Below the pieces are notes generated by a model. It saw only the letters and a program-made list of their open reading frames with translations, did not search any database and was not told where the DNA came from. A stretch of 64,000 nucleotides of DNA, taken from the NCBI GenBank assembly GCA_023052935.1, contig CM041294.1, positions 104,316,116 to 104,380,115 of the forward strand, in the 5' to 3' direction. Source of the stretch: Piezodorus guildinii (taxonomy: Eukaryota > Arthropoda > Insecta > Hemiptera > Pentatomidae). Made by a program: the position numbers and the translations under genes. Shown here piece after piece: positions 1 through 13,079 of this stretch (position 1 is its first letter; each line of letters opens with the position of its first letter).

Positions 1-89
1 ATTTTGTGGTTTATTTAAAACAAAAACAAAAAAATAAAATTAAGGGTGAGACATTTCTAAAATTTCTTGTTCATAATAATAATAATTAC

Positions 90-238
90 CTTGCAAATTC
101 CTGAATGCAGAGGTACAGTTCAAAAATTGAAGTTGCGAGTTCGGCACAAGGTGGAATCGGTGGAGGGTCGGCTTCTACCCCCGGCACTATCAGAGACTGG
201 CAGATCTGCGTCATCTCTGGTCCTAAGTCGTTGCTAAC
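90..238 (-). CDS. stac: stac-like exon: VSNDLGPEM to FELYLCIQEFA (last in window)
   Basis: Exon of 149 bp with acceptor CCACACAG| and donor GCAAG|GTAATT. It reads VSNDLGPEMTQICQSLIVPG, then a Pro-rich turn and ELATSIFELYLCIQEFA. ELYLxxQEF is a well-conserved MUN/MHD1 helix. The intron after it reaches base 1, so the remaining exons lie outside the window. Confidence 0.94.
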
Positions 239-1446
239 CTGTGTGGATCGTCCAAACCAGGGGATTGCATTAGTTTCATGGAATAAACTTTATATATTTT
301 TATGTAAACGAGTACAAATCACTTATAACATGAGAGTTTGGACCCTAGAAATAGTATCTTTGAACTTACCTAGTCTTACAACTTCAGGTATAAGTTTAAT
401 CGAGTAATTCTGTCATTAATATTTTGATAGTACATGTTGTATGTGTTCAAGTCAATTATTCAAGATTGTTTAAAAAAATATATATAGCATGTATGATCAA
501 TTATTTACTATTATCAAATAAGATTAAAATGTTAATAATGCTTGAAAATTTATTTTTAAGAAAATGAGCCATTGCCAAAAAAAACAAAACAAAAAAAAAC
601 CAAAGATCAGGGCTGTACTATAGAATGGATTCGGTTGAAATTAGAAGATATCAGTTTTAGCTAGTATTTCTGGACGTGTAGGTATTCCAAAATTATGAAT
701 ATGCGTTGCAGATTCAAAATTCATAAATGCTGCCTTTCGGTATTTTCATTTTAAGAACCACCTGCTCTAAGGTTAGGTTCTTCTCCAACATACAGGTTGG
801 TGTCTGCGGCATTGAACTTTTTTCTCCAGTGATGTCTCATGAATGCCATACAAGTACTGAACATCATGAAGGTACATAGTGTCATAGAAATGATTCAGTA
901 CAGTATTAGAATAAAAAAGGTACCATTTTTTTCAGCTCACCCAATACTTAAGGGCTAAACAAGGACTGATTGGTCTAGTATTTGATGAGCACTGAAAATG
1001 AATATTTTTCCAAAAATTTTTTTACAAACATTAGAAACGATTATCAGGGTTGATAATAATTTAGTTAGTAGTTACAATTTTCCTTGATAGCTTTGCGAAG
1101 GTTTTTTGCTTGAGATGAACGAAGGGAACGATTAGAGTACAATTCTTGGAATATAATGAAATATATCTTTTCGTTTGAAGCAGAACAACAATAATATTTA
1201 CCCTTTGTTGATACTTGTGACAATGGAGATTCGTCTGAATAAGGTTTCCTGGAATTTCGAGGAAATTCATTCAATGGAATCCGGAACAAAATAAAACGCC
1301 AAAGTTCAATCTTTGCCTTTTTTAATAACAAAGTGTCAACAGAAGCATACAATTAACACGTTAGATATGCTATTGGTTTGAATTTTATCGTGAAAAATAA
1401 TAATTTTAAAGATGAAGAATTTTATTTAGGAATTAGGCCTAGTAGT
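239..1446. other. Intronic stretch, nothing recognised
   Basis: AT-rich intron with A/T runs. The short minus-strand open frames at 1061-1352 have no recognisable motif or splice context. Confidence 0.6.
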
Positions 1447-2338
1447 TAGGGATTGCAATCCGGAACAACGGATCCGGTATTTCGGCGGATCCGGCAAAAT
1501 CGACCAAAAATATCGCAGTTTAATGAGTATTTATTTTAAATGCGTTCCTTTTTTTGTTCATGTGTGGTGGTGTGTCGATCAACGCCAAATAGCATCAGGA
1601 CATCGGTTCAGTTTATTACATTCGTTCTCCTCGCGCGAGACAATACATGCATTTTTGTTTTGTCGGTGTTTCGCATAAATGTCAGTAAAGAATGTTATTT
1701 TCTTGGATTTATGCCTGCTATAGCATCCTATAAGTTGGCTGTAAATGAACTTCTGAAGCAACCATAAAATTTGTTTTAGAGAAATTCCTCACTCATGAGC
1801 AATGTTAATGTTAATTACACATGAAGCACTGCGTACAAATCTATTGAAACCTAGGAACACAGAGCTACGTTATTGCTTACGTCTACCTAGATTCCACTTT
1901 CTCAGATAGTTCTATTAACCTATTAATTTTTTTTTTCATACCCTCTGGTTTTATTAGTATTTACACGATATACAAAATCCTTCTATTACCCAAACTATTA
2001 TGCACTTTTAACATTTCAAGGGCTTTTATACCTTTATGCATACAATCACAAAATTGGAGGGACCGTTCTTCAGGGTTTTGGTTAATAAAAAGAGTTCAGA
2101 CATAGCCCGAACGCTTTCCATCGACGACAACAAGGTTACTTTATAAAATCTTATTTAATTTACCTTGCGTAATCAACTGAGATGGGAATTGTGATTACAT
2201 TAATATTAAATTACTTGAGAATGGAAACAGACAAGTCTTATATTTGTGATAGACACCATCATCATTCGATGAATCTGTCAAATGAATAGCATAATTATCA
2301 CAATAAACACACTAGTATCACAAAATACTAAATAGTAG

Positions 2339-2344
<6 letters not shown>

Positions 2345-2384
<40 letters not shown>
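2345..2384. repeat. (TA)n microsatellite
   Basis: About 20 TA units just upstream of the LINE fragment inside the hAT element. Confidence 0.9.
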
Positions 2385-2387
<3 letters not shown>

Positions 2388-2404
2388 GTATCATTATAGT
2401 TCTG

Positions 2405-3325
2405 GACTAGGCACCAAGGAGAGCCAAGCCTATAATGAGGGAATTCCAGCTAGGGCACAGAAACCTCCACCCCACCAGATAGATATTCCCTATTAGCCTT
2501 CGCTGACGACCACATCCTTCTAGCTGACAATGATCGAGACCTCCAACATAAATTTAATGTCCTACAAGAGGAATTATTCAAAATAAACATGAAGATTAAT
2601 CCGGGAAAGACTAAATGCATGAGAATTGGAAAGAAACCCCGAAGGATAATGAGGATACTAAGGGCTGGAGGACAGAGATCAGTGCAGGTCGAAAATTTCA
2701 AATATCTGGGAGCTCATCTCAATGAGAGTGGCTACATAGACGAAGAAGTAGCCCAAAGAATTGGAGCGGCATGGAGGATGTTCTCTATGGTAAGCCGAGG
2801 ATTTTTGTGGAGAAGAGAGGTGTCAAAGCGGACCAAAACTAGCCGTATATAAGTCGACATTTCTTCCTATCCTATCGTACTCCTCAGAATCGTGGACTCT
2901 TACCTCAAAACATAGGAGCCAAATCCAGGCCATGGAAATGAGGTATTTCAGAAAAATAGAGAGAAAGACACGAAGAGATAGGATACGGAACGCCACAATA
3001 CGGGCTAACCTTGATGTCAAACCGGCGGAGACCGTTCTAGAGGACCAAAAACTGAGGTGGTTTGGACATCTTCTTAGGATGGATCCGGAGAAAAGTGCCA
3101 AGAAGACGTACGAGACCCGCACGGAGGGAAAAAGACCCAGAGGAAGACCCCGCATCTCCTGGGAGGACGGTGTAAAGGAAGCATGCAGGAGGCGTGGGAT
3201 AGACTGGAGTAGGAGAATGGAGTTGGCACAGGAAAGAGAAATATGGGCAAGACTCTACAGGCAGGATCCTCTCACCGAACAGCGGTAGATGAGGAAACGA
3301 TTATGACGATGATGGTTGAAGTACA
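2405..3325 (+). pseudogene. Non-LTR retrotransposon RT C-terminal fragment (family L1)
   Basis: 5'-truncated LINE. It reads AFADDHILLADND, the reverse transcriptase catalytic box (F/YADD), then INPGKTKCMRIG and ENFKYLGAHLNESG. One extra base near 2838 shifts the frame. The second frame continues KSTFLPILSYSSESWTL, then KLRWFGHLLRMD, RPRGRPRISWEDGVKEA and a stop at 3286-3288. The 3' tail has GATGA-type repeats. This RT tail layout (FKYLG, YxSExWTL, RWxGHxxRM, GRPxxxWED) is typical of endonuclease-reverse transcriptase LINEs in arthropods; clade not certain. A second, older copy lies at 5391-5735. Confidence 0.88.
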
Positions 3326-3740
3326 CATTACTTTAGTATGTATTATCAAAAAATCAATTTTGAATTTGGGAAAAGGATCATAGAAAACAAATAGTGTTTA
3401 TTCCGTCACCAGGCAGTCGACTAACAGGCGCCTGCTGAAAAGGCTCGTTCAGCTTCTACGCTTGTCGGCTTCATTTTTAGCAAATAATCATCAATAGCCG
3501 ACTGTTTTAATAGCAGGTAAAAATTTACTAGTTACCGAAACAATTAATTTTAAATTTTTTTTTCATGTCTGATCACAACATAACTTTTTTTTTATAAACT
3601 TCCTATTATTAATACAATACTGGAATAAATCACTAACAGTTCTTCTTGGACCAAAAAGCGAAAATCTCCCTGATTTTGCCGATCCAACCGGATCCGTCCG
3701 GATTGTAGACATTCGTCGAATTGCAATCCCTACTAGCAGT

Positions 3741-5390
3741 AGAAGATAGGTTAGGAAGTGAATTTTCGTAGTTTTTTGAGATTAATGATAAATACAAATA
3801 ATTAAGACCAGTTAACCTCATTAAGGTGTTAGGCAACTTCATGATCAATGTCATTATGTTGTTAAACAAATCATCCAACTATTCTTATCTCTTAACAACG
3901 TTCATACAATTAAGTATATATTATCTAGTTTTAAAGTCTTTTATATTGTCCTAATTATTGTAATTAGTATTAATAACGATATAGAAGCTCTTCCTTAGTC
4001 AGTGTTGTTATTGTCACAGTATAGAGAAAATGTCTTGGGGATGATTTCATCAACATAATTAAGGAAAATTAGAAACTGATATTCTTGTAGCATTTATAAC
4101 GTATAACAAATATATTTATTTAAAAAAATATTTATAATATGTAGATATAATATACCTAGACTAAACAAATTATTTTACAACGAACAGTTAAAGCTATTCT
4201 ATACATTTTGAATCAACCAAGCCTTTTCCACTGAACAATAAAACTAGACTTTATTTTTATTTTTTATCTCCAAAAAACAAAAACATTTTATCATTTACCA
4301 ATAAATCTGTCATATTTACAAATAATTAAAACATTTCCTATACTAACACAAAAAGCTGCTATTGTCATTCCAACTATGAACTCGTTTGCTAAAAAAATAA
4401 TTTATGTTATGTAAAATGTGTATTTTAAATTACTTTTAAAATAAGCATGTGCTTTTGATGCCAGTGCTTATGAGCATCGTGTATATGAGCTTTGATAACA
4501 CACTTGTGTACACACAAAAATATCAAATCTTTAAACAAATTTAAAATTGAATCACATTTATCTTTGTCAATATCTTACCATTGATTGTCGTGAATATGTT
4601 TACTGCAGGTCAGTTCATCCCTACTGAATATAAAAAATACTAACATATAGTAATAATGCTTTGATTCTGAAGCAAGTAAAAATGTTTTTCATGAGTAGGT
4701 GATAAAGAGTAGAAGATAGCATAAGTTATATTCAAAAGGGTCATGTTTGCTGGCCTTTAATGTAACAATATAATTTTAATTGAAGAAAAAAATTTAAAAC
4801 AATACAGAACAAATATTGAACTAGGAAAACAGCACATGCTTGAAGCTTGAATCTATGCCGCCTCTATAAAGCTTTCAAACTTTATTCATGAATTCGTAAC
4901 TGGTGTGCTTAAAGAACCTGATTTAATAACCTCGAAGAACCTCTTTGATTGGAAAATATACAGGGTACCAATGGACCATGAAAAATAAATATTTATTTCC
5001 AAATTAAGAAGTAAAACAACTTAATGATTAGATTAAAGGATGTCTTTTAGATACTTGCACATATTCGCACTGTCCAGGATAAGTTTTGAAAGACCACACT
5101 GACGCGACCTTCTGCAATATTACAAATACCTTAACAACAGCTAAATTAATTTAAGGCAATTTTCATGAGTCTTGTCATAATATTTGCGATGGAATTTATT
5201 GTTATTTATATCTTGCTACAGAAAAATAAATGTAACATATCCCATGGACGCAGGAAGTTGGACACTAGAAGGTGTATGAGGAAGGTTCTCAATTGTGGAT
5301 TGCGTTTCCAATGTTTTAACTTTTAAAATGTTCGTTTTTTAGAATAAGAAGTTCTGATCGCAGTTGGGATACTCAGAGATAATCCAGCTT
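3741..5390. other. Intronic stretch, nothing recognised
   Basis: AT-rich sequence without coding similarity, RNA gene or terminal repeats that I could see. Confidence 0.55.
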
Positions 5391-5735
5391 GAAGAACATT
5401 ATCATCATATACATTTCCTCTACCGCTTTTGCAGTGTGAGCGGAGTCTATATAAAGCCTGGACCAGGTGAATCTACCCGCACCAGCTCTCGCATCCTGCT
5501 CCAATGCAATCCTCGCTTCTTGAACGTTTCGTTCTCGCCATCCTCCCAGGAGAGGAGAGGTCTTGCTCAAGCTCTTCTTTCCTCTAGTAAGTCTTCCTTG
5601 CGATTTTATTACGATCCCTTCAGAGAAGTTGCCAAAACCATTGTAACTTGTTCTACATCAGGATGGTTTTTCTGGTTCAACCTCGAGATTGGCGAACCCT
5701 CGCCTAGTATTTTCGTTTATCTTTCGTAAGTATCT
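5391..5735 (-). pseudogene. LINE 3'-end fragment (family L1), degraded
   Basis: The minus strand reads PLLSWEDGENETFKKRGLHW, parallel to PRISWEDGVKEACRRRGIDW of the copy ending at 3325. It is followed by the same CGGTAGA...GAGGAAA and ATGATGATAATG tail. Stops and frame changes show it is dead. Open frames listed on either strand here are by-products. Confidence 0.75.
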
Positions 5736-6324
5736 CATTTCCAAATAAAAGACTGAATCTGGTTATTGAGCTTTAAAGTGAGGGTACAAGTTTTGCAAGA
5801 GTACGTGAGAATAGGGAGGAATACCGTTCTGTAAACGGTCATCTTTATCTTTTTCGTGACGTTCGGTTGAGGATCTCAATAGATTTTCAATGCAGATCCT
5901 GTTCGTTGCCTCACCTCTTAGTTTACATATCCATTCCAACTGTTGAAGAACAAATCGGTCCATGAAAGAATCTATCAACTTGGTTAGAAGAAAATATATT
6001 GCAGTTAAGACTAGTATGCTTATTATGCAAGCAGCACCAATCTTTTCAAAGATCTAAGAAGAGGAGCGGGTAGAGAGCTTTAGTGCTAATCCCAAAGTCC
6101 CAGGTGCTAACTCGGTCGAGGCAGAATAATGAACTATTATGTTATTTCAACCGTGGGACCACTCTGCAATAGGAAGACTCCCTTAGGGACAAATACAGTG
6201 TCTATAAAATGGGTACCTAATTGATTAAAAAAACTCCCGGTGGAGCGTAATCTCGACCTAATCCCTCCATGCATTCATTCCGAAGTAAATTTCTTTATAT
6301 TTGTTTTTTTTATTCATTTAATGC
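5736..6324. other. Unassigned moderate-GC intronic block
   Basis: 6050-6270 is richer in GC than its flanks and looks like an old repeat, but it matches no other segment of this window. No supported gene. Confidence 0.35.
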
Positions 6325-6535
6325 CACTTTATGCTACTGTGGCTAATCGGACGATGCTACGGGGGGAGTCTTAAATTTTACCTATTCAGTATACCTGAGG
6401 TCACAGAGGCTCGGGACCAGCTTTTTACGTCCCCTCCAAAGGACGGAATAACTCAGGATTTTTTACTCCTATTAAAGAAAGCAAAGGGCCATCCCGAAAA
6501 AATCGCGGGATCTTGGGCCTAGAATGCTGTTATGC
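6325..6535 (-). mobile_element. SINE family A, truncated copy
   Basis: The complement matches the body of the tRNA-headed SINE at 31011-31297: GGACG.CCTTCGGAGGGGACGT, GAGCCT..., GGATAGG and the block ending GATTAGCC at its 3' part. The tRNA-like head is missing or eroded. Confidence 0.75.
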
Positions 6536-9500
6536 TAGCCAGTATGCTACAGGTGACTCCCTTCTTTATATGTTATATTAATTATAAATATTTTAAATTA
6601 AACTATGTCATTACATCATTGGTTACAACCCATTGGTTCTTACAGCATTTTAAGTTGGTATGTTTAAGCACAACAGATACAAACAAGAGACAATTTTTTT
6701 TTGGAAAGCCAGCTGAAACATATATTACTCGATAGCTTAATGTTTTTAAAATGAAAAACTGTAAACATAAATATAAACATTGTAACTATTCTATCTCATG
6801 CAGTATGCTCAGAGCGATATATGAGCAAGCGCTAAGTGCTATTCAAAGCTGCCTTCTGCTCCTGTACCTCTATCAAGTCCTTATTTCTTGAAATCTCCTT
6901 CGCCAACTGGGTTTAGGTAATTGGAAAAAAAAGCAGATTAGAGAGAAAGGGGGTAAGTAAGAAGAGAAAAAGACAAAAGCATAGAGTACAAGATTTATTT
7001 AATTTTAAACAATTTCTTTTGATAAAAGTAATGAAAGGATAGAATAGAGAGATGATAAAACAAATGAAAAAAAAAAAAAAAACAGAAAAAGAAAATATAG
7101 GGATGCGGGCAGAATCAGTAATTCTTAGAGTACATGTGGTCGATTGTGTTTTCTGAGTTATACAAATTTTTTTTAAACTTATTTTAAAACTGCAGATATA
7201 ATATTATAGACCATTCGCTGTGATTACGTGAAAAATTATTTTATTTTATATTAAGACATATTATTTGATATTGAGACATACTTTGAAAGATAAGTGTTTA
7301 TCTCCTTACCAAGAAAAGGTAGTATAATTTTTCTTATGCATTCCGGCTATTACTAAATATTGGTATTTGAATACGAGTTCACTTTTAAAATATGGCATAA
7401 TAGTAAAAGGGCTCATTTGTAGAATGAACGCAATACAATCGAGAGTAAATTAAGGCAATATAATAATAATATTAAACTTATTTTGTGGCCGGAACCGAAG
7501 TTTTACGTTTATTAACATAATCATTTGGAAATATGGTGTATTTTTTTTTAGAGCCTTTTTATTTATTTATTTTTTTATTGCAACACTGGGTTATTTGTCA
7601 TTTGAAATTAAATCACCCATACTATCCATGCCAACCAAACCATCCTTGTTTCAAATGTACCAATAAAAGATAAAATTCGACCACGTATTATCCTTAAAAA
7701 AACATCTTGTGCTATCATAATACCAACCAGAACAAAATAGGTTCTGTCAAAGTTTATCGAATGTAAATAAAAATAATTTTATTAAGAATACGAGTGTTTT
7801 CTTAAATAGAACTTTTTTTTTTTTTAATAATTTTATTTTAAATCCCAGTGAGTTCATAAAAAGATAGTAGCTTATTATTTCTGATTTTGTATCTTGTTAA
7901 AATCGGTTTAAGATGAATTAATTCCAAGTCAAATCAATATAAGTAAAAACTAGTGCAACCCATTTCTTATCCTATTTTACATATTACAACTTCATTAAAT
8001 GACGCCCATATGATTTAAAATTCGTTTTGCTTTTCCTCAGATATGTAAGTAATAGCGTTCCTGTTTACTGCACAGTGGTTTGGTAAGGTATATCCAACAT
8101 TAATTTATCTATGTACATATTTCTTTTTTAACTGGTATTTAAATATGATATTTAAATTGCCAATATATTTACATTTACTCTGAATGAAACAAATTTACAT
8201 GAAAAGACTTAATGGCGGTTGTTTGCTTGCCTCAAGGTTGTTTTCAGATCGGCCTTCCTCCTCGGATTTGAGGACATATATTTGGTTATTGATTCGAATC
8301 CGTCCATGCCGATTCTAGAACCTCCTCTCAACTGATTCAGAGAAGCATTGTGTTGGGACTATGATCAAGCTCCACTGTATTAAACCTCTGAAAGTGGGAT
8401 TACAGTTGTTTTTTTTTTAAAGTTTCCGAAACGTTTTTTAGTCGTATTTACCTCGAAAATAGTAGACTGGTGAGAGAGGATTATCCATCCGTTTGAAAAT
8501 TCTCTAGAACACGATTATTGGGATTTCAGATACATATGTATAGTTTTTTGAATAATTTGCTGAAATTCAGGTGATGATGGGTTTACTATCCTGTAAAATT
8601 ATTTAAATTACGTTATACTTATGTTTATTTTAATTTTGTCCTTTTTAGAATAATCATCCCAACTCAGATAATTCAAAAGATCCTTTTAATTAAGATGAGA
8701 TTGGATATTAAATAAATAATATTTTCGTTGAAACCGATTAGTGGGCTCACTTTTTTCTCCTAGCATTTGAAAAATCAATTTATGCTCGATTTCTTTGAGA
8801 TTTTAATCGAATGATCAGAGAAAAGACAAAAAAATCCAAGAAGAGACAGAAAACATTTACACAAAGTGTATTTCCTACCTACAAGAAACGTTTCACGAGG
8901 AGTTCGGCTAAAGGCATTTATAGTGAAAGGTCTTTAGTTCGGAAGCACGAAGACCATCCCATTAGTTACGAGAGCATTTTTAGAAGAGTTTGTTCTTAAA
9001 AGGAATCAGTTCCAGAAAATGGCAGAGTTCGTATTCCTTGAGTCGCTGGGAAATTCGCACCAGCATATGTATTAAGGCTGGGTTGGATACGAATATTTTC
9101 AAGCACTACAAAGATATAAGTAATATGAATATGACATTTAGTTACCAATATCTCCTTTTTTCGTTATCTAAAATTGTCTCCAGCGTTAATTCTGTATGTT
9201 TTGTATTCATAGCAACTCAGCTAAGTTGAGCAGCTGATCCAATTGGGGATTTCTCTCTCTCTTGTTTACCGCTACACTTGGGAACCAAAAATGATTAATT
9301 GAGTTTAACCTTTTATTTTTATAAAAATACGAATTTAGTGGCGGAGATTAACTGAAGAAAAAAATGTATTTTATAAATAAAACTACCTTACTAGGTAGGT
9401 TAGGGTGTCTGATTTCTTGTCACAGCTGGTTTCTGATTATAAGTGATATATTAGAAGTGTTACAGTTATTTTATGAGGTACTAGTTGATATACGTATATC

Positions 9501-9728
9501 TAAAACGTAATTATTATTGCGGCATACTATTGTTATTATTGTATTTTTTTTTAATTATCAAGGAATCCAACTTTTCTTCGTTTTGGTTTAACCGTTGAAA
9601 TAACTATACGTTTTAACCGGAGAGCGTAGGTAAGGGAATTAAAGTAATCAGAAAAAACTACTACTGACGATTATAGAAAACTGCCCTAATCGGGAATCAG
9701 TATTATATATAGATAAATATTTACTCAC
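6536..9728. other. Intronic stretch, no gene recognised
   Basis: Mostly AT-rich, with an A-run near 7066-7082. 8230-8420 is a moderate-GC unassigned block. The plus-strand frames at 8811-8999 and 8990-9229 are Lys/Arg-rich then hydrophobic, but have no motif or partner. No further stac exon is expected because the flanking exons are contiguous in the protein. Confidence 0.5.
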
Positions 9729-9780
9729 CAGTTTCTCCAATTGTTTGTATGTGGCGCAGAAATACGGTACACCATTAGTA
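9729..9780 (-). CDS. stac: stac-like micro-exon: TNGVPYFCATYKQLEKL
   Basis: A 52-bp exon with a long T-tract acceptor (TTTTCAG|) and donor CTG|GTGAGT. After a split Ser it reads TNGVPYFCATYKQLEKL, matching the family segment before the region that ends in FELYL. It ends in phase 0. The next intron is about 9.5 kb. Confidence 0.92.
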
Positions 9781-10485
9781 CTGAAAAAAAAAATATATTA
9801 CTCAGGTATGAACAAATAATAATAAAGAAAAATCTAACCCAAAAAGACAATTTTTTTTTAAGGATTGGTTTTGAGAGGACGTGCCTCTGTGATTTATTGC
9901 ACTAGATTGGAATAGGGTCTGAAAGCATTTCAAGAAGTAAGATGAATGTTGGTATAAATGATGATTGATGATTCATCAAATTTTAAACGAAGTATTATGT
10001 AAACGAAATATCGGTTCGGAATAAAATAAAATCGCTTTTATAGATGAATTGAAATTTTTATTTGAAAGCTATATAAACTTTGATATTGCAGTTAATAAAT
10101 ATTTTGATTTGACAGCCGATTTTTTTAACGTCATATTAATTTTTATGTAAGTCTTTTTAAACATAGTTAAAACAATGCACAGTGGTTTATTATTTTCCTA
10201 TAACGGACAATTGTAATAATATAAGAGGTTGTTGCTATTGTTCTCATAATCTAGACAATTAAAGGCAAAATAATGTCTTCCATAGACCTGTGTGGATCCT
10301 ACTAATTTTGAAATAACACTGCTTCTTTCTGTTCTTCTTCATAGTGTTGACTAGATAAGACACTATTTTGTCTCGAATGGGCATGAATATGAGAAAGAAA
10401 ATTCTTGAAACGTAACCTAAACAAGATTGATTATTTATTGACCGTACCTTAAGACCCGTAGATAACTTACTATATATATCGTTAT
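9781..10485. other. Intronic stretch, nothing firm
   Basis: 10170-10290 faintly resembles the left end of repeat D (GTGGTTTATTATTTTCC). Otherwise nothing recognised. Confidence 0.4.
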
Positions 10486-11284
10486 GTATTGAGGATGTTG
10501 AGGGCTCTAAATTTATTATTGAATAATTAATATATTAATCAAGTAAATATTAATGAGCCTTTGTCGGCAAAAGTACAAAGGGCGTTTACCAGCCTCCCTT
10601 TGATTCTCCAATAGGCCCCCCGCCATTCCTCTGGAAACTTCATAGACCCCCAGCGGCAGCCAACAAGAGGATTAGGTAAAAGTCACACTTATGATCAAGG
10701 TCTGGACTGGAATAAAGGCTGGACCGCCAACCAGGGTACTTCCCATATCAGCCCCGCCCGAGGTGACGAGGATGAGAAAGAAGATTCGAAGAGTCAGTCT
10801 TATTACAGCCACGAGAGTTGAAGTTCCATCTACAAGTAGAGGATAGGTCCGTCAGGGGTCAGCAGATAGCAGCTGGAGGATGAAGCCTTGAAGGGACGCC
10901 TAAGCCTGATTCTACCTTCTCCAGCCGACTAATTGTTTAAAGGTATTTTTTTTAGTATTTTATGGCAAGGTTAACTATAATATGATCTTCAGAATTCTCA
11001 ATCATAGGTCTGGATATAATGTAAATAGAGTTTAAGTTTAAAATCTATGTAATAGTTATATTTAATAATAATTGCTCTAATTTAAATCTGTTAGTAATTT
11101 AATGTTCCCCTGCATGCCATCTACTGGGATCGGTAAACACGATACCTTTGGAAAGGAAATCCAATGGTTTCATTAAATGTAGTCTACGAGTATATATCGA
11201 TTAATATCAATCAAAATATCAAGTAAGCTAGTTTTTGAACGTACTGCTGCCTTAGAAAAGCAGCTGGTCAAAACATAGCAATAT
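10486..11284 (+). repeat. Dispersed repeat A, copy 1
   Basis: About 800 bp, repeated in the same orientation at 32525-33252 and 41440-42227. It starts GTATTGAGGAT and ends ACATAGCAATA, so the last six bases invert the first (GTATTG/CAATAC). Near the end is a hairpin, GCTGC..AGAAAAGCAGC. Shared blocks include CCTTTGTCGGCAAAAG, GAGGTGACGAGGATGAGA and GTAAACACGATACCTTTGGA. It has no coding potential. It is possibly a non-autonomous DNA element; the class is unknown. Confidence 0.8.
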
Positions 11285-13079
11285 ATATGTGTGTGTATAA
11301 CATAAACATATTTAATGAATTTTATGTATCTTGATACCTGAAACTTGAATTTTTTTTCTACGCTTGATACAGTAGGTCATTTTTGGTAATAAACTGAAAT
11401 AAGTCAGTAAAGTTAATATATATTTTTAAAATATTATGTTTTGTTTTTTTCTTGAACTAAATTGTTGACTATTGCAATCTATTTAATTATTACGCCTCTT
11501 CGGCGTATTCAGTCGAATACAGTTCTTGTAGCGCTTAATTTTAAAATTAAATAATTTTGTAAATAGAAAGAAAATAGCCCGGGTTGCATTCAGTATTATA
11601 ACAACCATTCTTTTAAGCTCCTATCTACAAGGCGCACTGGTGATGACCCGCCATTGGGGTCGAAAAGTTGGCAGACAATTAATAGTTAAAACTATTTAAT
11701 TGTTTCTTTTTTACTGACCGGCACCCGGACTAATTAATTTCTGTAACTCTTAACGGTCAAATATTGATATCCAATTTTGTAAATACAATTTTATTAAAAA
11801 TAATTGACTAAAATAAAAAACCGATAAATAAATAAATGCTTTAGGGCTAAAATGAAATTCCATTACTTGACTGTTCTTAGTCATGCTTTTGGGGAATTAA
11901 TACCACGTGCCTGGGGTCGATGCGATTTACTTCAGAAATACTTCGATGTTGCCCAAAGCTAATTCGGAACAGCCTTGTGGTTTCAGCTCCGAGCAAGTAA
12001 AACCCCACTCCGAGTCTACTCAAATTTACTTGAACCACAAATTAGGTTCTAGAGCTTCATTAAAATATTCGTCTATTCCTTAATTTAATAACTGTGTAGA
12101 AGGTTGATCGTATTCAAGAGAAGAAAACATAATGATTAAATTAAATAATATACAGAGAGCTTCAAGTTTCTGAGGCCAGTATCAAAATTGAATTAAGTAC
12201 CTCAAAAGAAGAAAAAAAATTCCAATGGAGATGTATTTGAAAGTGTGTAGTTAAGGAGCTAGATATATAAAAAAAAATGTTTTAAGCATTATCAGCTTTT
12301 AGCTTTTCAGTAATCGATTTTTCGAAAAAAATATCTAGAATAAAAGTTGTAGGTCATTAAATTCGTTAATTATTGGTTCAAAACAATTTAATCTAGTATC
12401 TTTGGGTTCGGAGATAAATCAGCTGAAGTCCTAAATATAATGTCTTTCTCTATGATCCAGCAGTACGATTTAAAAATAATCATGGGGAATAGATTTATGA
12501 GAGTTGAAAATGTTAAGAAACAATAATAAACGCTGAGGGAGTGTTAGAAAAGAAGGATATATTTAGGGTTTACATATGAATTAACGATCTCAAAAAAAAA
12601 AAAAAAAAATTAGTGCAGTTTGTTTTCAGAAAATGTTCATACAAGACCATTAATGCATAAACTCATGAATTCGTTATAAAACGTATTGTATAACCAAGCA
12701 TTGCATAAATAACAATTAACGTAGAACAAAACTATACAACATAACGTACAACAATATTGTACGATTATGCTTTGAAAAAATATGTACTTTGGTTCAAAAG
12801 AAATATTTTACGTTGTCAGAAAAATAACGCTTGATTATTAGTTTTTGAAAATATCCCTCTATGTAACAAACGATTTTACGTTTTCTGGATTATTCCTTTT
12901 CCTAACTATAATGTTTGTTTACCTCTGTAGCCTTTTGCTGCTTAGAAATAAATCAGTCTATTATGAGTTTAACTCAGCAGGAACGGGAATTCCTCTGTTT
13001 ATGACAATGTTCTATGTGCTTAGGTGAAAGAAAACCCTTGAAATACTGTTTCAGAACTTTCAGAAAAACGTAACCTTAG
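11285..13079. other. Intronic stretch, nothing recognised
   Basis: Two moderate-GC patches (11490-11670 and 11880-12050) are unassigned. An A-run lies at 12592-12609. The 60-aa plus-strand frame at 12845 is hydrophobic and unsupported. Confidence 0.5.

Larger units (their letters stand above)
1447..3732. mobile_element. hAT-type transposon, non-autonomous, with LINE inside
   Basis: The ends are inverted repeats: TAGGGATTGCAATCCGG at 1447 and its complement ending ATTGCAATCCCTA at 3732. They are flanked by CTAGTAGT (1439-1446) and CTAGCAGT (3733-3740), an 8-bp target duplication with one mismatch. YAGGG termini plus an 8-bp duplication are hAT hallmarks. GGATCCGG-like boxes recur just inside both ends and may be transposase sites (inference). 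No hAT transposase frame was found, so it was probably mobilised in trans. A LINE fragment at 2405-3325 makes up about 40% of its length. Confidence 0.78.
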
